From NCBI RefSeq assembly GCF_040939455.1, contig NC_134119.1, positions 73,393,638-73,457,637 on the forward strand: a DNA stretch of 64,000 nucleotides, given 5' to 3'. Source of the DNA: Microcebus murinus. Its lineage: Eukaryota > Chordata > Mammalia > Primates > Cheirogaleidae. Position numbers and translations under genes: made by a program. The notes beneath the pieces were generated by a model, which was given only the letters and a program-made list of their open reading frames with translations, was not told the origin of the DNA and made no database searches. How positions within the stretch are numbered: the stretch's first letter is position 1; each line of letters starts with the position of its first letter. Shown one piece after another: positions 34,260 to 48,700 of the stretch.

Positions 34260-36740
34260 GGCTATGTCCACTCACCCACGGGAGACGGGCAGGCAGGGCA
34301 CAGTGTGGATCTGGCTCTGTCCACACTCCCACGGGAGATGGGCATTTGGGCGCAGTGTGGTTCTGGCTGTGTCCACTCACCCATGGCAGACCGGAAGGCA
34401 GGGCGCTGTGAGGATCTGGCTGTGTCCACTCACCCACGGGAGACGGGCAGGTAAGGCGCAGTGTGGATCTGGCTGTGTCCACTCACTCACGGGAGACGGG
34501 CAGAGAGGATGTTTTCTGGATCTGGCTATGTCCACTGACCCACGGCAGATGGGCAGGCAGGGCGCTGTGCGGATCTGGCTGTGTCCACTCACCCACGGCA
34601 GAAGGGCAGGCAGGGCACACTGTGGATCTGGCTGGGTCCACTCACCCACGGGAGATGGCCAGAGAGGGTGCTGTGTGGATCTGGCTATGTCCACTCACCC
34701 ACGGGACACGGGCACAGAGGGGGCTGTGTGGATCTGGCTATGTCCACTGACCCACGGCAGACGGGCAGGCAGGGCGCAGTGCGGATCTTGCTGTGTCCAC
34801 TCACCCACAGCAGACAGTCAGGCAGGGCGCAGTGCGGATCTGGCTGTGTCCACTCACCCACGGGAGACGGGCAGGCAGGGCGCAGTGCGGATCTGGCTGT
34901 GTCCACTCACCCACGGGAGACGGACAGGCAAGGTGCAGTGCGGATCTGGCTGTGTCCACTCACCCACGGGAGATGGGCAGGCAAGGCGCAGTGTGGATCT
35001 GGCTGTGTCCACTGACCCACGGCAGTCGGGCAGGCAAGGCGCAGTGTGGATCTGGCTGTGTCCACTGACCCACGGCAGTCGGGCAGGCAGGGCGCAGTGC
35101 GGATCTGGCTGTGTCCACTCACCCACGGGAGACGGGCAGAGAGGGTGCTGTGTGGATCTGGCTATGTCCACTGACCCACGGCAGACGGGCAGGTAGGGCG
35201 CAGTGCGGATCTTGCTGTGTTCACTGACCCACGGCAGACGTTCAGGCAGGGCACAGTGCGGATCTGGCTGTGTCCACTCACCCACGGCAGACGGGGAGGC
35301 AAGGCGCAGTGCGGATCTGGCTGTGTCCACTCACCCATGGGAGACGGACAGGCAAGGCGCAGTGTGGATCTGGCTGTGTCCACTCACCCACAGGAGATGG
35401 GCAGAGAGGGTGCTGTGTGGATCTGGCTATGTCCACTGACACACGGCAGACGGGCAGGCAGGGCGCAGTGCGGATCTGGCTGTGTCCACTCACCCACGGG
35501 AGACGGGCAGGCAAGGCGCAGTGTGGATCTGGCTGTGTCCACTCACCCATGGGAGACGGGCACTGAGGGTGCTGTGTGGATCCTGCTGTGACCACTCACC
35601 CACGGGAGATGGGCAGTGAGGGTGCTGTGTGGATATGGCTGTGTCCACTCAACCACAATAGATGGGCAGGCAGGGTGCAGTGTGGATCTGGCTGTGTCCA
35701 CTCACCCACGGGAGACGGGCAGGCAGGGCGCAGTGTGGATCTGGCTGTGTCCACTCACCCACGGGAGACGGGCAGGCAAGGCTCAGTGTGGATCTTGCTG
35801 TGACCACACTACCACGGGAGATGGGCAGTGAAGGCACAGTGTGAATCTGGCTATGTCCACTGACCCACGGGAGACGGGCAGGCAGGGAACAGTGAGGATA
35901 TAGCAGTGTCCATTCACCCATGGCATACGGGCAGGCATCACACAGAGCGGATCTGGCTGTGTCCACTCACCCATGGGAGACGGGCAAGCAGGGCGCAGTG
36001 CGGATCTGGCTGTGTCCACACTCACACGGGAGACGGGCAGTGAGGGCGCAGTGTGGATCTGGCTGTGTCCACTCACCCACGGGAGACGGGCAGTGAGGGC
36101 TCAGTGTGGATCTGGCTGTGTCCACTCACTCACGGGAGACGGGCAGTGGGGGCTCAGTGTGGATCTGGCTGTGTCCACTCACTCACGGGAGACGGGCAGT
36201 GAGTGGACAGTGTGGATCTGGCTGTGTCCACTCATCCACGGGTGACGGGCAGGCAGGGAACAGTTTGGAATTGGCTGTGTCCACATTCCCACGGGAGACC
36301 TGCAATGAGTGCGCAGTGTGGATCCTGCTATGTCCACTCACCCACGGGAGATGGGCAGGCAGGTCACAGTGTGGATCTGGCTGTGTCCACTCACCCACAG
36401 GAGACGGATAGAGAGAATGCTGTGTGGATCTGGCTATGTCCACTGACCCACGGCAGACGGGCAGGCAGGGCGCAGTGCGGATCTAGCTGTGTCCACTCAC
36501 CCACAGCAGACGGGCAGGCAGGGCGCAGTGCGGATCTGGCTGTGTCCACTCACCCACGGGAGACGGGCAGGCAATGTGCAGTGTGGATTTGGCTGTGTCC
36601 ATTCACACACAGGAGACGGGCATAGAGGGTGCTGTGTGAATCTGGCTATGTCCACTGACCCACGGAAGACGGGCAGGCAGAACACAATGTGGATCTGGCT
36701 GTGTCCACACACCCACGGGAGACGGGTAGGCAAGGCGCAG
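34260..36740. repeat. Multi-monomer block, copy 2 of a 12.6-kb-spaced duplication
   Basis: Counterpart of 21650-24280, with a handful of point differences. Confidence 0.8.
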
Positions 36741-39700
36741 TGTGGATCTGGCTGTGTCCACTCACCCACGGGAGACGGGAAGAGAGGGTGCTGTGTGGAT
36801 ATGGCTATGTCCACTGACCCACTGCAGACGGGCAGCAGGGCGCAGTGCGGATCTGGCTGTGTCCACTCACCCACGGCAGACGGGCAGGCAGGGCGCAGTG
36901 CGGATCTGGCTGTGTCCACTCACCCACGGGAGACGGGCAGAGAGGGTGCTGTTTGGATCTGGCTATGTCCACTGACCCACGGCAGACGGGGAGGCAGGGC
37001 GCAGTGCGGATCTGGCTGTGTCCAATCACCCACGGCACATGGGCAGGCAGGGCGCAGTGCGGATCTGACTGTGTCCACTCACCCACGGCAGACGGTCAGG
37101 CAGGGCGCAGTGCGTATCTGGCTGTGTCCACTCACCCATGGGAGACGGGCAGGCAGGGCGCAGTTCGGATCTGGCTGTGTTCACTCACCCAGGGGAGACG
37201 GGCAGGCAAGGCGCAGTGTGGATCTGGCTGTGTCCACTGACCCACGGTAGACGGGCAGGCAGGGCGCAGTGCGGATCTGGCTGTGTACACTTACCCACGG
37301 GAGGCGGTCAGGCAAGGCGCAGTGTGGATCTGGCTGTGTCCACTCACCCACAGGAGACGGGCAGAGAGGGTGCTGTGTGGATCTGGCTATGTCCACTGAC
37401 CCACGGCAGACAGGGAGGCAAGGCGCAGTATGGATCTGGCTGTGTCCACTACACACGGGAGACGGGCAGAGAGGGTGATGTGTGGATCTGGCCATGTCCA
37501 CTGACCCACGGCAGACGGGCAGGCAGGGCGCAGGGCGGATCTGGCTGTGTCCACTCACCCACGGGAGACGGACAGAGAGGGTGCTGTGTGGATCTGGCTA
37601 TGTCCACTGACCTTCGGCAGTCGGGCAGGCAGGGCGCAGTGCGGATCTGGCTGTGTCCACTCACCCACGGGAGACGGGAAGAGAGGGTGCTGTGTGGATA
37701 TGGCTATGTCCACTGACCCACGGCAGACGGGCAGGCAGGGCGCAGTGCGGATCTGGCTGTGTCCACTCACCCACGGCAGATGGGCAGGCAGGGCGCAGTG
37801 CGGATCTGGCTGTGTCCACTCACCCACGGGAGACAGGCAGAGAGGGTGCTGTGTGGATCTGGCTGTGTCCTCTCACCCTCGGGAGACGGGCAGAGAGGGT
37901 GCTGTGTGGATCTGGCTATGTCCACCGACCCACGGCAGACGGGCAGAGAGGGTGCTGTTTGGATCTGGCTATGTCCACTGACCCACGGCAGACGGGCAGG
38001 CAGGGCGCAGTGCGGATCTGGCTGTGTCCACTCACCCACGGGAGACGGGTAGGCAATGTGCAGTGTGGATTTGGCTGTGTCCATTCACACACAGGAGTCG
38101 GACAAAGAGGGTGCTGTGTGAATCTGGCTATGTCCACTGACCAACGGAAGACGGGCATGCAGAACACAGTGTGGATCTGGCTGTGTCCACACTCCCACGG
38201 GAGACGGGCAGTGAGGGCTCAGTGTGGATCTGGCAGTGTACACTCACTCACGGGAGACGAGCAGTGAGAGCTCAGTGTGGATCTGGCTGTGACCACTCAC
38301 CTACGGTAGACGGGCAGAGAGGGTGCTGTGTGGATTTGGCTATGTCCACTGACCCACCGCAGACGGGTATGCGGGGCGCAGTGCGGATCTGGCTGTGTCC
38401 ACTCACCCACGACAGACGGGCAGGCAGGGCGCAGTGCGGATCTAGCTGTGTCCACTCACCCACGGGAGACGGGCAGGCAAGGCGCAGTGTGGATCTGGCT
38501 GTGTCCACTGACCCACGGCAGACGGGCAGGCAAGGCGCAGTGTGGATCTGGCTGTGTCCACTCACAAATGGGAGACGGGCAGGCAAGGAACAGTGAGGAT
38601 CTGGCTGTGTCCACTCACCCACGATAGACGGGCAGAGAGGGTGCTGTGTGGACATGGATGTGTCCACTCACCCATGGCAGACGGGCAGGCAGGGCACAGT
38701 GCGGATCTGGCTGTGTCCACTCAAAAACGGGAGTGGGGCAGGCAAGGCGCAGTGTGGATCTGGCTGCGTCCACTCACCCACGGCAGACGGGCAGGCAGGG
38801 TGCTGTGCGGAACTGGCTGTGTGCACTCACCCACAGGAGACAGGCAGTCAAGGCGCAGTGTGGATCTGGCTGTGTCCAGTCACCCACGGGAGACGGCCAG
38901 AGAGGGTGCTGTGTGGATCTGGGTATGTCCACTCACCCACGGCAGATGGGCAGGCAGGGCGCAGTGCGGATCAGGCTGTGTCCACTCACCCACGGCAGAC
39001 GGGCAGGAAAGGCACAGTGTGAATCTGGCTGTGTCCACTCACACACGGGAGACGGGCAGAGAGGGTCCTGTGTGGATCTGGATATGTCCACTGACCCACG
39101 GCAGACGGGCAGGCAGTTCGCAGTGCGGATCTCGCTGTGTCCACTCACCCACGGCAGACGGGCAGGCAGTTCGCAGTGCGGATCTGGCTGTGTCCACTCA
39201 CCCACGGCAGACGGGCAGGCAGGGCGCATTGCGGATCTGGCTGTGTCCACTCACCAATGGGAGAGAGGCCGGCAAGGCGCAGTGCGGATCTGGCTGTGTC
39301 CACTCACCCACGGGAGACGGGCAGGCAAGGGGCAGTGTGGATCTGGCTGCGTCCACTCACCCATGGGAGACGGGCAGAGAGGGTGCTGTGTGGATCTGGC
39401 TATGCCCACTGACCCACGGCAGACGGGCAGGCAGGGCACAGTGTGGATCTGGCTGTGTCCACTCACCCACGGCAGATGATCAGTGAGGGCGCAGTGTGGA
39501 TCTGTCTGAGTCCACTCACCCACGGGAGACGGGCAGTGAGGGCTCAGTGTGGATCTGGCTGTGTCCACTCACTCACAGGAGACGAGCAGTGAGAGCTCAG
39601 TGTGGATCAGGCTGTGTCCACTCCCTCTCGGGAGACGGGCAGTGAGGGCTCAGTGTGGATCTGGCTGTGTCCACTCATTCACGGGAGACGGGCAGTGAGT

Positions 39701-42700
39701 GCGCAGTGTGGATCTGGCTGTATCCACTCATCCACGGGTGACAGGCAGGCAGGGCACAGTAGGAATTGGCTGTGTCCACACTCCCACGGGAGACGGGCAG
39801 TGAGTGCGCAGTGTGGATCTGGCTATGTCCACTAACCACGGGAGATGGGCAGGCAGGGCACAGTGTGGATCTGGCTGTGTCCACTCACTCACGGGAGACG
39901 GGCAGTAAGGGCGCAGTGTGGATCTGGCTGTTTCCACTCACCCAAGGGAGACGGGCAGTGAGGGCGCAGTGTGTATCTGGCTGTGTCCACTCACCCAAGG
40001 GAGACGGGCAGTAAGGGCGCCGTGTGGATCTGGCTGTGTCCACACACCCACGGGAGACGAGCAGAGAGGGTGCTGTGTGGATCTGGCTATGTCCACTCAC
40101 CCACAGGAGATGGGCAGGCAGGGCACAGTGTGGATATGGCTGTGTCCACACTCCCACGGGAGACGGGCAGTGAGGGCGCAGTGTGGATCTGGCTGTGTCC
40201 ACTCACCCATGGCAGACGGGCAGACAGGGCGCTGTGAGGATCTGGCTGTGTCCACTCACCCACGGGAGACGGACAGGCAAGGCGCAGTGTGGATCTGGCT
40301 GTGTCCTCTCACCCACGGGAGACGGCCAGAGAGGGTGCTGTGTGGATCTGGCTATGTCCTCTCACCCAAGGGAGACGGGTAGGCAGGGCACAGTGTGGAT
40401 CTGGCTCTGTCCACACTCCCACGGGTGATGGGCATTTGGGCACAGTGTGGTTCTGGCTGTGTCCACTCACCCATGGCAGACGGACAGGCAGGGCGCTGTG
40501 AGGATCTGGTTGTGTCCACTCACCCACGGGAGATGGGCAGGTAAGGCGCAGTGTGGATCTGGCTGTGTCCACTCACCCACGGGAGACGTGCAGAGAAGGT
40601 GCTGTGTGGATCTGGCTATGTCCACTGACCCACGGCAGACGGGAAGACAGGGCGCAGTGCGGATCTGGCTGTGTCCACTCACCAACGGGAGACGGGCAGG
40701 CAGGGCACAGTGCGGATCTTGCTGTGTCCACGCATCCACGGGAGATGGGCAGGCAAGGCGCAGTGTGGATCTGGCTGTGTCCACTCACCCACCAGAGACG
40801 GGCAGAGAGGGTGCTGTGTGGATCTGGCTATGTCCACGGACCAACGGCAGACGGGCAGGCAGGGCGCAGTGCGGATCTGGCTGTGTCCACTCACCCACGG
40901 CAGACGGGCAGGCAGGGCGCAGTGCGGAGCTGGCTGTGTCCTCTCACCCACGGCAGACGGTCAGGCATTGCACAGTGCGGATCTGACTGTGTCCACTCAC
41001 CCACGGGAGACGGGCATGCAGGGCGCAGTGCGGATCTCGCTGTGTCCATTCACCCACGGGAGACGCGCAGGCAGGGCGCAGTGCAGATCTGGCTGTTTCC
41101 ACTCACCCACGAGAGACGGGTAGGCAAGGCGCAGTGTGGATCAGGCTGTGTCCACTCACCCACGGGAGACGGGCAGAGAGGGTGCTGTTTGGATCTGGCT
41201 ATGTCCACTGACCCACGGCAGACCGGGAGGCAGGGCGCAGTGCGGATCTGGCTGTGTCCAATCACCCACGGCACACGGGCAGGCAGGGCGCAGTGCGGAT
41301 CTGACTGTGTCCACTCACCCACGGCAGACGGTCAGGCAGGGCGCAGTGCGTATCTGGCTGTGTCCACTCACCCATGGGAGACGGGCAGGCAGGGCGCAGT
41401 TCGGATCTGGCTGTGTTCACTCACCCAGGGGAGACGGGCAGGCAAGGGGCAGTGTGGATCTGGTTGTGTCCACTCACCCACGGGAGACGGGCAGAGAGGG
41501 TGCTGTGCGGATCTGGCTGTGTCCACTGACCCACGGTAGACGGGCAGGCAGGGCGCAGTGCGGATCTGGCTGTGTACACTTACCCACGGGAGGCGGTCAG
41601 GCAAGGCGCAGTGTGGATCTGGCTGTGTCCACACACCCACGGGAGACGAGCAGAGAGGGTGCTGTGTGGATCTGGCTATGTCCACTCACCCACGGGAGAC
41701 GGGCAGGCAGGGCACAGTGTGGATATGGCTGTGTCCACACTCCCACGGGAGACAGGCAGTGAGGGCGCAGTGTGGATCTGGCTGTGTCCACTCACCCACG
41801 GCAGACGGGCAGACAGGGCACAGTGTGGATATGGCTGTGTCCACACTCCCACGGGAGACGGGCAGTGAGGGCGCAGTGTGGATCTGGCTGTGTCCACTCA
41901 CCCACGGCAGACGGGCAGAGAGGGCGCTGTGAGGATCTGGCTGTGTCCACTCACCCACGGGAGACGGACAGCAAGGCGCAGTGTGGATCTGGCTGTGTCC
42001 ACTCACCCACGGGAGACGGCCAGAGAGGGTGCTGTGTGGATCTGGCTATGTCCACTCACCCACGGGAGACGGGTAGGCAGGGCACAGTGTGGATCTGGCT
42101 CTGTCCACACTCCCACGGGAGATGGGCATTTGGGCGCAGTGTGGTTCTGGCTGTGTCCACTCACCCATGGCAGACGGACAGGCAGGGCGCTGTGAGGATC
42201 TGGCTGTGTCCACTCACCCACGGGAGATGGGCAGGTAAGGCGCAGTGTGGATCTGGCTGTGTCCACTCACTCACGGGAGACAGGCAGAGAGGATGTTTTG
42301 TGGATCTGGCTATGTCCACTGACCCACGGCAGATGGGCAGGCAGGGCGCTGTGCGGATCTGGCTGTGTCCACTCACCCACGGCAGAAGGGCAAGCAGGGC
42401 ACTTTGTGGATCTGGCTGGGTCCACGCACCCACGGGAGATGGCCAGAGAGGGTGCTGTGTGGATCTGGCTATGTCCACTCACCCACGGGAGAAGGGGCAC
42501 AGAGGGGGCTGTGTGGATCTGGCTATGTCCACTGACCCACGGCAGACGGGCAGGCAGGGCGCAGTGCGGATCTTGCTGTGTCCACTCACCCACGGCAGGC
42601 AGTCAGGCAGGGCGCAGTGCGGATCTGGCTGTGTCCACTCACCCACGGGAGACGGACAGGCAAGGCGCAGTGCGGATCTGGCTGTGTCCACTCACCCACG

Positions 42701-45700
42701 GGAGACGGGCAGTGAGGGCTCAGTGTGGATCTGGCTGTGTCCACTCACTCACGGGAGACGGGCAGTGAGGGCTCAGTGTGGATCTGGCTGTGTCCACTCA
42801 CTCACGGGAGACGGGCAGTGAGTGGACAGTGTGGATCTGGCTGTGTCCACTCATCCACGGGTGACGGGCAGGCAGGGAACGGTTTGGAATTGGCTGTGTC
42901 CACATTCCCACGGGAGACCTGCAATGAGTGCGCAGTGTGGATCCTGCTATGTCCACTCACCCACGGGAGATGGGCAGGCAGGGCACATTGTGGATCTGGC
43001 TGTGTCCACTCACCCATAGGAGACGGATAGAGAGAATGCTGTGTGGATCTGGCTATGTCCACTGACCCACGGCAGACGAGTATGCAGGGCGCAGTGCGCA
43101 TCTGGCTGTGTCCACTCACCCACGGCAGATGGGCAGGCAGGGCGCAGTGCGGATCTAGCTGTGTCCACTGACCCACGGGCGACAGGCAGGCAAGGCGCAG
43201 TGTGGGTCTGACTGTGTCCATTCACCCACGGGAGACGGGCAGAGAGGGTGCTGTGTGGATATGGCTATGTCCACTGACCCACAGCAGACGGGCAGGCAGG
43301 GCGCAGTGCGGATCTGGCTGTGTCCACTCACCCTAGGCAGACGGGCAGACAAGGCGCAGTGCGGATCTGGCTGTGTCCACTCACCCACAGCAGACGGGCA
43401 GGAAGGGCGCAGTGCGGATCTGGCTGTGTCGTCTCACCCACGGGAGACGGGCAGGCAACTCGCAGTGTGGATCTGGCTATGTCCACTCACCCACGGGAGA
43501 CGGCCAGAGAGAGTTCTGTGTGAATCTGGCTATGTCCACTGACCCACGGCAGATGGGCAGGCAGGGCCCAGTGCGGATCTGGCTGTGTCCACTCACCCCC
43601 GGGAGACTGGCAGGCAGTGCGCAGTGCGGATCTGGCTGTGTCCACTCACCCACGGGAGACGGGCAGGCAAGGCGCAGTGTGGATCTGGCTGTGTCCACTC
43701 ACCCACGGGAGACGGGCAGAGAGGGTGCTGTGTGGATCTGGCTATGTCCACTGACCCACGGCAGACGGGGAGGCAGTGCGCAGTGCGGAACTGGCTGTGT
43801 CCACTCACCCACGGCAGACGGGCAGGCAGGGCGCAGTGCGGATCTGGCTGTGTGCACTCACCCACGGGAGACTTGTAGGCAAGGCGCAGTGTGGATTTGG
43901 CTGTGTCCATTCACCCACAGGAGACGGGAAGAGAGGGTGCTGTGTGGATCTGGCTATGTCCACTGACCCACGAAAGACGGGCAGGCAGGGCACAGTGTGG
44001 ATCTGGCTGTGTCCACACACCCATTGGAGACGGGCAGTGAGGGCGCAGTGTGGATCTGTCTGTGTCCACTCACCCGCGGGAGATGGGCAGTGATGGCTCA
44101 GTGTGGATCTGGCTGTTTCCACTCAGTCACGGGAGACGAGCAGTGAGAGCTCAGTGTGGATCTGGCTATGTCCACTCACTCACGGGAGACGGTCAGTGAG
44201 GGCTCAGTGTGGATCTGTCTGTGTCCACTCACTCACGGGAGACGGGCAGTGAGTGCACAGTGTGGATCTGGCTGTGTCCACTCATCCACGGGTGACGGGC
44301 AGGCAGGGAACAGTTTGGAAATGTCTGTGTCCACTCACCCACGGCAGACGGGTAGGCAGGGCGCAGTGCAGATCTGGCTGTGTCCACTCACCCACGGGAG
44401 ACGGGCAGGCAAGGCGCAGTGAGGTTCTGGCTGTGTCCACTCACCCACGGCAGACGGACAGGCAGGGCGCAGTGTGGATCAGGCTGTGTCAACTCACTCA
44501 CGGCGGACGGGCAAGGAAGGGCACAGTGCGGATCTGGCTGTGTCCACTGACCCACGGGAAAAGGGCAGAGAGGGTGCTGTGTGGATCTTCCTATGTCCAC
44601 TGACCCACGGCAGATGGGCAGGCAGGGTGCAGTGCGGATGTGGCTGTGTCCAATCACCCACGGCAGACGGGCAGGCAGGGCGCAGTACGGATCTGGCTGT
44701 GTCCACTCACCCATGGCAGACGGTCAGGCAAGGCGCAGTACGGATCTGGCTGTGTCCACTCACCCACGGGAGAAGGGTAAGCAAGGCGCAGTGTGGACCT
44801 GGCTGTGTCCACTCACCCACGGGAGACGGGCAGAGGGTGCTGTGTGGATCTGGCTATGTCCACTGACCAACAGTAGACGGGCAGGCAGGCGCAGTGCGGA
44901 TCTGGCTGTGTCCACTCACCCACGGCAGACGGTGAGGCAGGGCGCAGTGCGGATCTGGCTGTGTCCACTCACCCACGGGAAACGGGCAGGCAGGGCGCAG
45001 TGCGGATCTGGCTGTGTCCACTCACCAACGGGAGACGGGCAGGCAGGGCGCAGTGCGGACTTGGCTGTGTCCACTCTCCCACGGGAGATTGGCAGGCAAG
45101 GCGCAGTGTGGATCTGGCTGTATCCACTCACCCACGGAGACGGGTAGAGAGGGTGCTGTATGGATCTGGCTATGTCCACTAACCCACGGCAGACCGGCAA
45201 GCAGGGCGCAGTGCGGATCTGGCTGTGTCCAATCCCCCACGGCAGATGGGCAGGCAGGGCGCAGTGCGGATCTGGCTGTGTCCAATAACACACGGCAGAC
45301 ATGCAGGCAGGGCGCAGTGCGGATCTGACTGTGTCCACTCACCCACGGGGGACGGTCAGGCAGGGCGCAGTGCGGATCTGGCTGTGACCACTCACCCACG
45401 GGAGACAAGCAGGCAAGGCGCAGTGTGGATCTGGCTGTGTCCACTCACCCACGGGAGACAGGCAGAGAGGGTGCTGTGTGGATCTGGCTATGTCCACTGA
45501 CCCACAGCACACGGGCAGGAAGGGCGCAGTGCGGATCTGGCTGTGTCCACTCACCCACGGCAGACGTGCAGGCAGGGTACAGTGCGGATCTGGCTCTGTC
45601 CACTCACCCACGGCAGACGGTCAGGCAGGGCGCAGTGCAGATCTGGCTGTGTCCACTTACCTACGGGAGACGAGCAGGAAGGGCGCAGTGCGGATCTGGC

Positions 45701-48700
45701 TATTTCCACTCACCCACGGGAGACGGGCAGGCAGGGCGCAGTGCGGATTTGGCTGTGTCCACTCACCCATGGGAGACGGGCAGGCAGGGGGCATTGCGGA
45801 TCTGGCTGTGTCCACTCACCCACGGGAGACGGGCAGGCAATGCGCAGTGCAGATCTGGCTATGTCCACTGACACACAGCCGAAGGGCAGGCAGGGCGCAG
45901 TGCGGATCTGGCTGTGTCAACTCACCCAGGGCAGACGGTCAGGCAGGGCGCAGTGCGGATCTGGCTGTGTCCACTCACCAACGGGAGACGGGTAGGCAAG
46001 GCGCAGTGTAGATCTGGCTGTGTCCACTCACCCACGGGTGACGGGCAGAGAGGGTGCTGTGTGGATCTGGCTATGTCCACTGACCCACGGCACACGGGCA
46101 GGCAGGGCGCAGTGCGGATCTGGCTGTGTCCACTCACCCACGGGAGACGGGCAGGCAGGGCGCAGTGCGGATCTGGCTGTGTCCACTCACCCACGGCAGA
46201 CGGGCAGGTAGGGCGCAGTGCGCATCTGGCTGTGTTCTCACCCACGGGAGACGGGCCGGCAAGGCGCAGTTCGGATCTGGCTGTGTCCACTCACACACGG
46301 GAGACGGGCCGGCAGGGCGCAGTGCGGATCTGCCTGTGTCCACTCACCCTCGGCAGACGGGCAGGCAGGGCGCAGTGCGGATCTGGCTGTGTCCACTCAC
46401 TGAAGGGAGACGGGCTGGCAGGGCGCATTGCGGATATGGCTATGTCCACTCACCCAGGGGAGATGGGCAGAGACGGTGCTGTGTGGATCTGGCTATGTCC
46501 ACTGACCCACGGCAGACGGGCAGGCAGGGCGCAGTGCGGATCTGGCTGTGTCCACTCACCCACGGCACACGGGCAGGCAGGGCGCAGTGTGGATCTGGCT
46601 GTGTCCACTCACCCACGGGAGACGGGTAGGCAGTGCGCAGTGCGGATCTGGCTGTGTCCACTCACCCACGGGAGACGGGCAGGCAAGGCGCAGTGGGGAT
46701 CTGGCTGTGTCCACTCACCCACGGGAGACGGGCAGGCAGGGCACAGTGCGGTTCTGGCTGTTTCCACTCACCCACGGGAGACGGGCAGGCAGGGCGCAGT
46801 GCGGATCTGGCTGACTCCACTCACCCACGAGAGACGGGCAGGCAGGGCGCAGTGCGGATCTGGCTGTGTCCACTCACCCACGGCAGACGGGCAGGCAGGG
46901 CGCAGTGCGGATCTGGCTGTGTCCACTCACGCACGGGAGACGTGCAGGCAAGGCAGAGAGTGGATCTGGCTGTGTCCACTCACCCACGGGAGACGGGCAG
47001 ATGGGGTGCTGTGTGGATCTGGCTGTGTCCACTCACCCAAGGCAGACGGGCAGTCAGGGCGCAGTGCGGATCTGGCTGTGTCCACTCACCAACGGGAGAC
47101 TGGCAGTGAGGGTGCAGTACGGATCTGGCTATGTCCACTGACGCACGGCAGACGGGCAGGCAGGGCGCAGTGCTGATCTGGCTGTGTCCACTCACCCACG
47201 GCAGATGGTCAGGCAGGGCGCAGTGCGGATCTGGCTGTGTCGACTCACCCACGGGACACGGGCCGGCAGAGCGCTGTGCGGATCTGGCTGTGTCCACTCT
47301 CCCACGGGAGACGGGCAGAGTGGGTGCTGTGTTGATCTGGCTATGTCCACAGACCAACGGCAGATGGGCAGGCAGGGCGCAGTGCGCATCTGGCTGTGTC
47401 CACTCCCCACGGGAGACGGGCAGAGAGGGTGCTGTGTGGATCTGGCTATGTCCACTGACCCACGGCATATGGGCAGGCAGGGCGCAGTGCGGATCTGGCT
47501 GTGTCCACTCACCCACGGCAGACGGGTAGGCAGGGTGCAGTGCGGATTTGGCTGTGTCCACTCACCCACGGGAGGCGGGCAGACAAGGCGCAGTGTGGAT
47601 CTGGCTGTGTCCACTCACCCATGGGAGACGGGCAGAGAGGGTGCATGTGGATCTGGCTGTGTCCACTGACCCATGGTAGACGGGCAGGCAGGGCGCAGTG
47701 CGGATCTTGCTGTGTACACTTACCCACGGGAGGCGGTCAGGCAAGGCGCAGTGTGGATCTGGCTGTGTCCACTCACCCACAGGAGACGGGCAGAGAGGGT
47801 GCTGTGTGGATCTGGCTATTTCCACTGACCCACGGCAAACAGGCTGGCAAGGCGCAGTGTGGATCTGGCTGTGTCCACTACACACGGGAGACGGGCAGAG
47901 AGGGTGATGTGTGGATCTGGCCATGTCCACTGACCCACAGCAGACGGGCAGGCAGGGCGCAGTGCGGATCTGGCTGTGTCCACTCACCCATGGGAGACGG
48001 GCACGCAATGCGCAGTGCGGATCTGGCTATGTCCACTCACCCAGGGGAGATGGGCAGAGACGGTGCTGTGTGGATCTGGCTATGTCCACTGACCCACGGC
48101 AGACGGGCAGGCAGGGCTCAGTGCGGATCTGGCTGTGTCCACTCACCCACGGGAGACGGGCAGGCAGGGCACAGTGCGGTTCAGGCTGTTTCCACTCACC
48201 CACGGGAGACGGGCAGGCAAGGCGCAGTGCGGATCTGGCTGACTCCACTCACCCACGAGAGACGGGCAGGAGGGCGCAGTGCGGATCTGGCTATGTCCAC
48301 TCACCCACGGCAGACGGGCAGGCAGGGCGCAGTGCGGATCTGGCTGTGTCCACTCACCCACGGGTGACGGGCAGGCAAGGCGCAGTGTGGATCTGGCTGT
48401 GTCCACTCACAAAAGGGAGACGGGGAGAGAGGGTGCTGTGTGGATCTGGGTATGTCCACTGACCCATGGCAGACGGGCAGGCAGGGCTCAGTGCGGATCT
48501 GGCTGTGTTCACTCACCCACGGCATACGGTCAGGCAGGGCGCAGTGCGGATCTGGCTGTGTCCACTCACCAACGGGAGACGGGTAGGCAAGGCGCAGTGT
48601 GTATCTGGCTGTGTCCACTAACCCACGGGAGACGGGCAGACAGGGTGCTGTGTGGATCTGGCTGTGTCCACTCACCCACGGCAGACGGGCAGGTAGGCGC

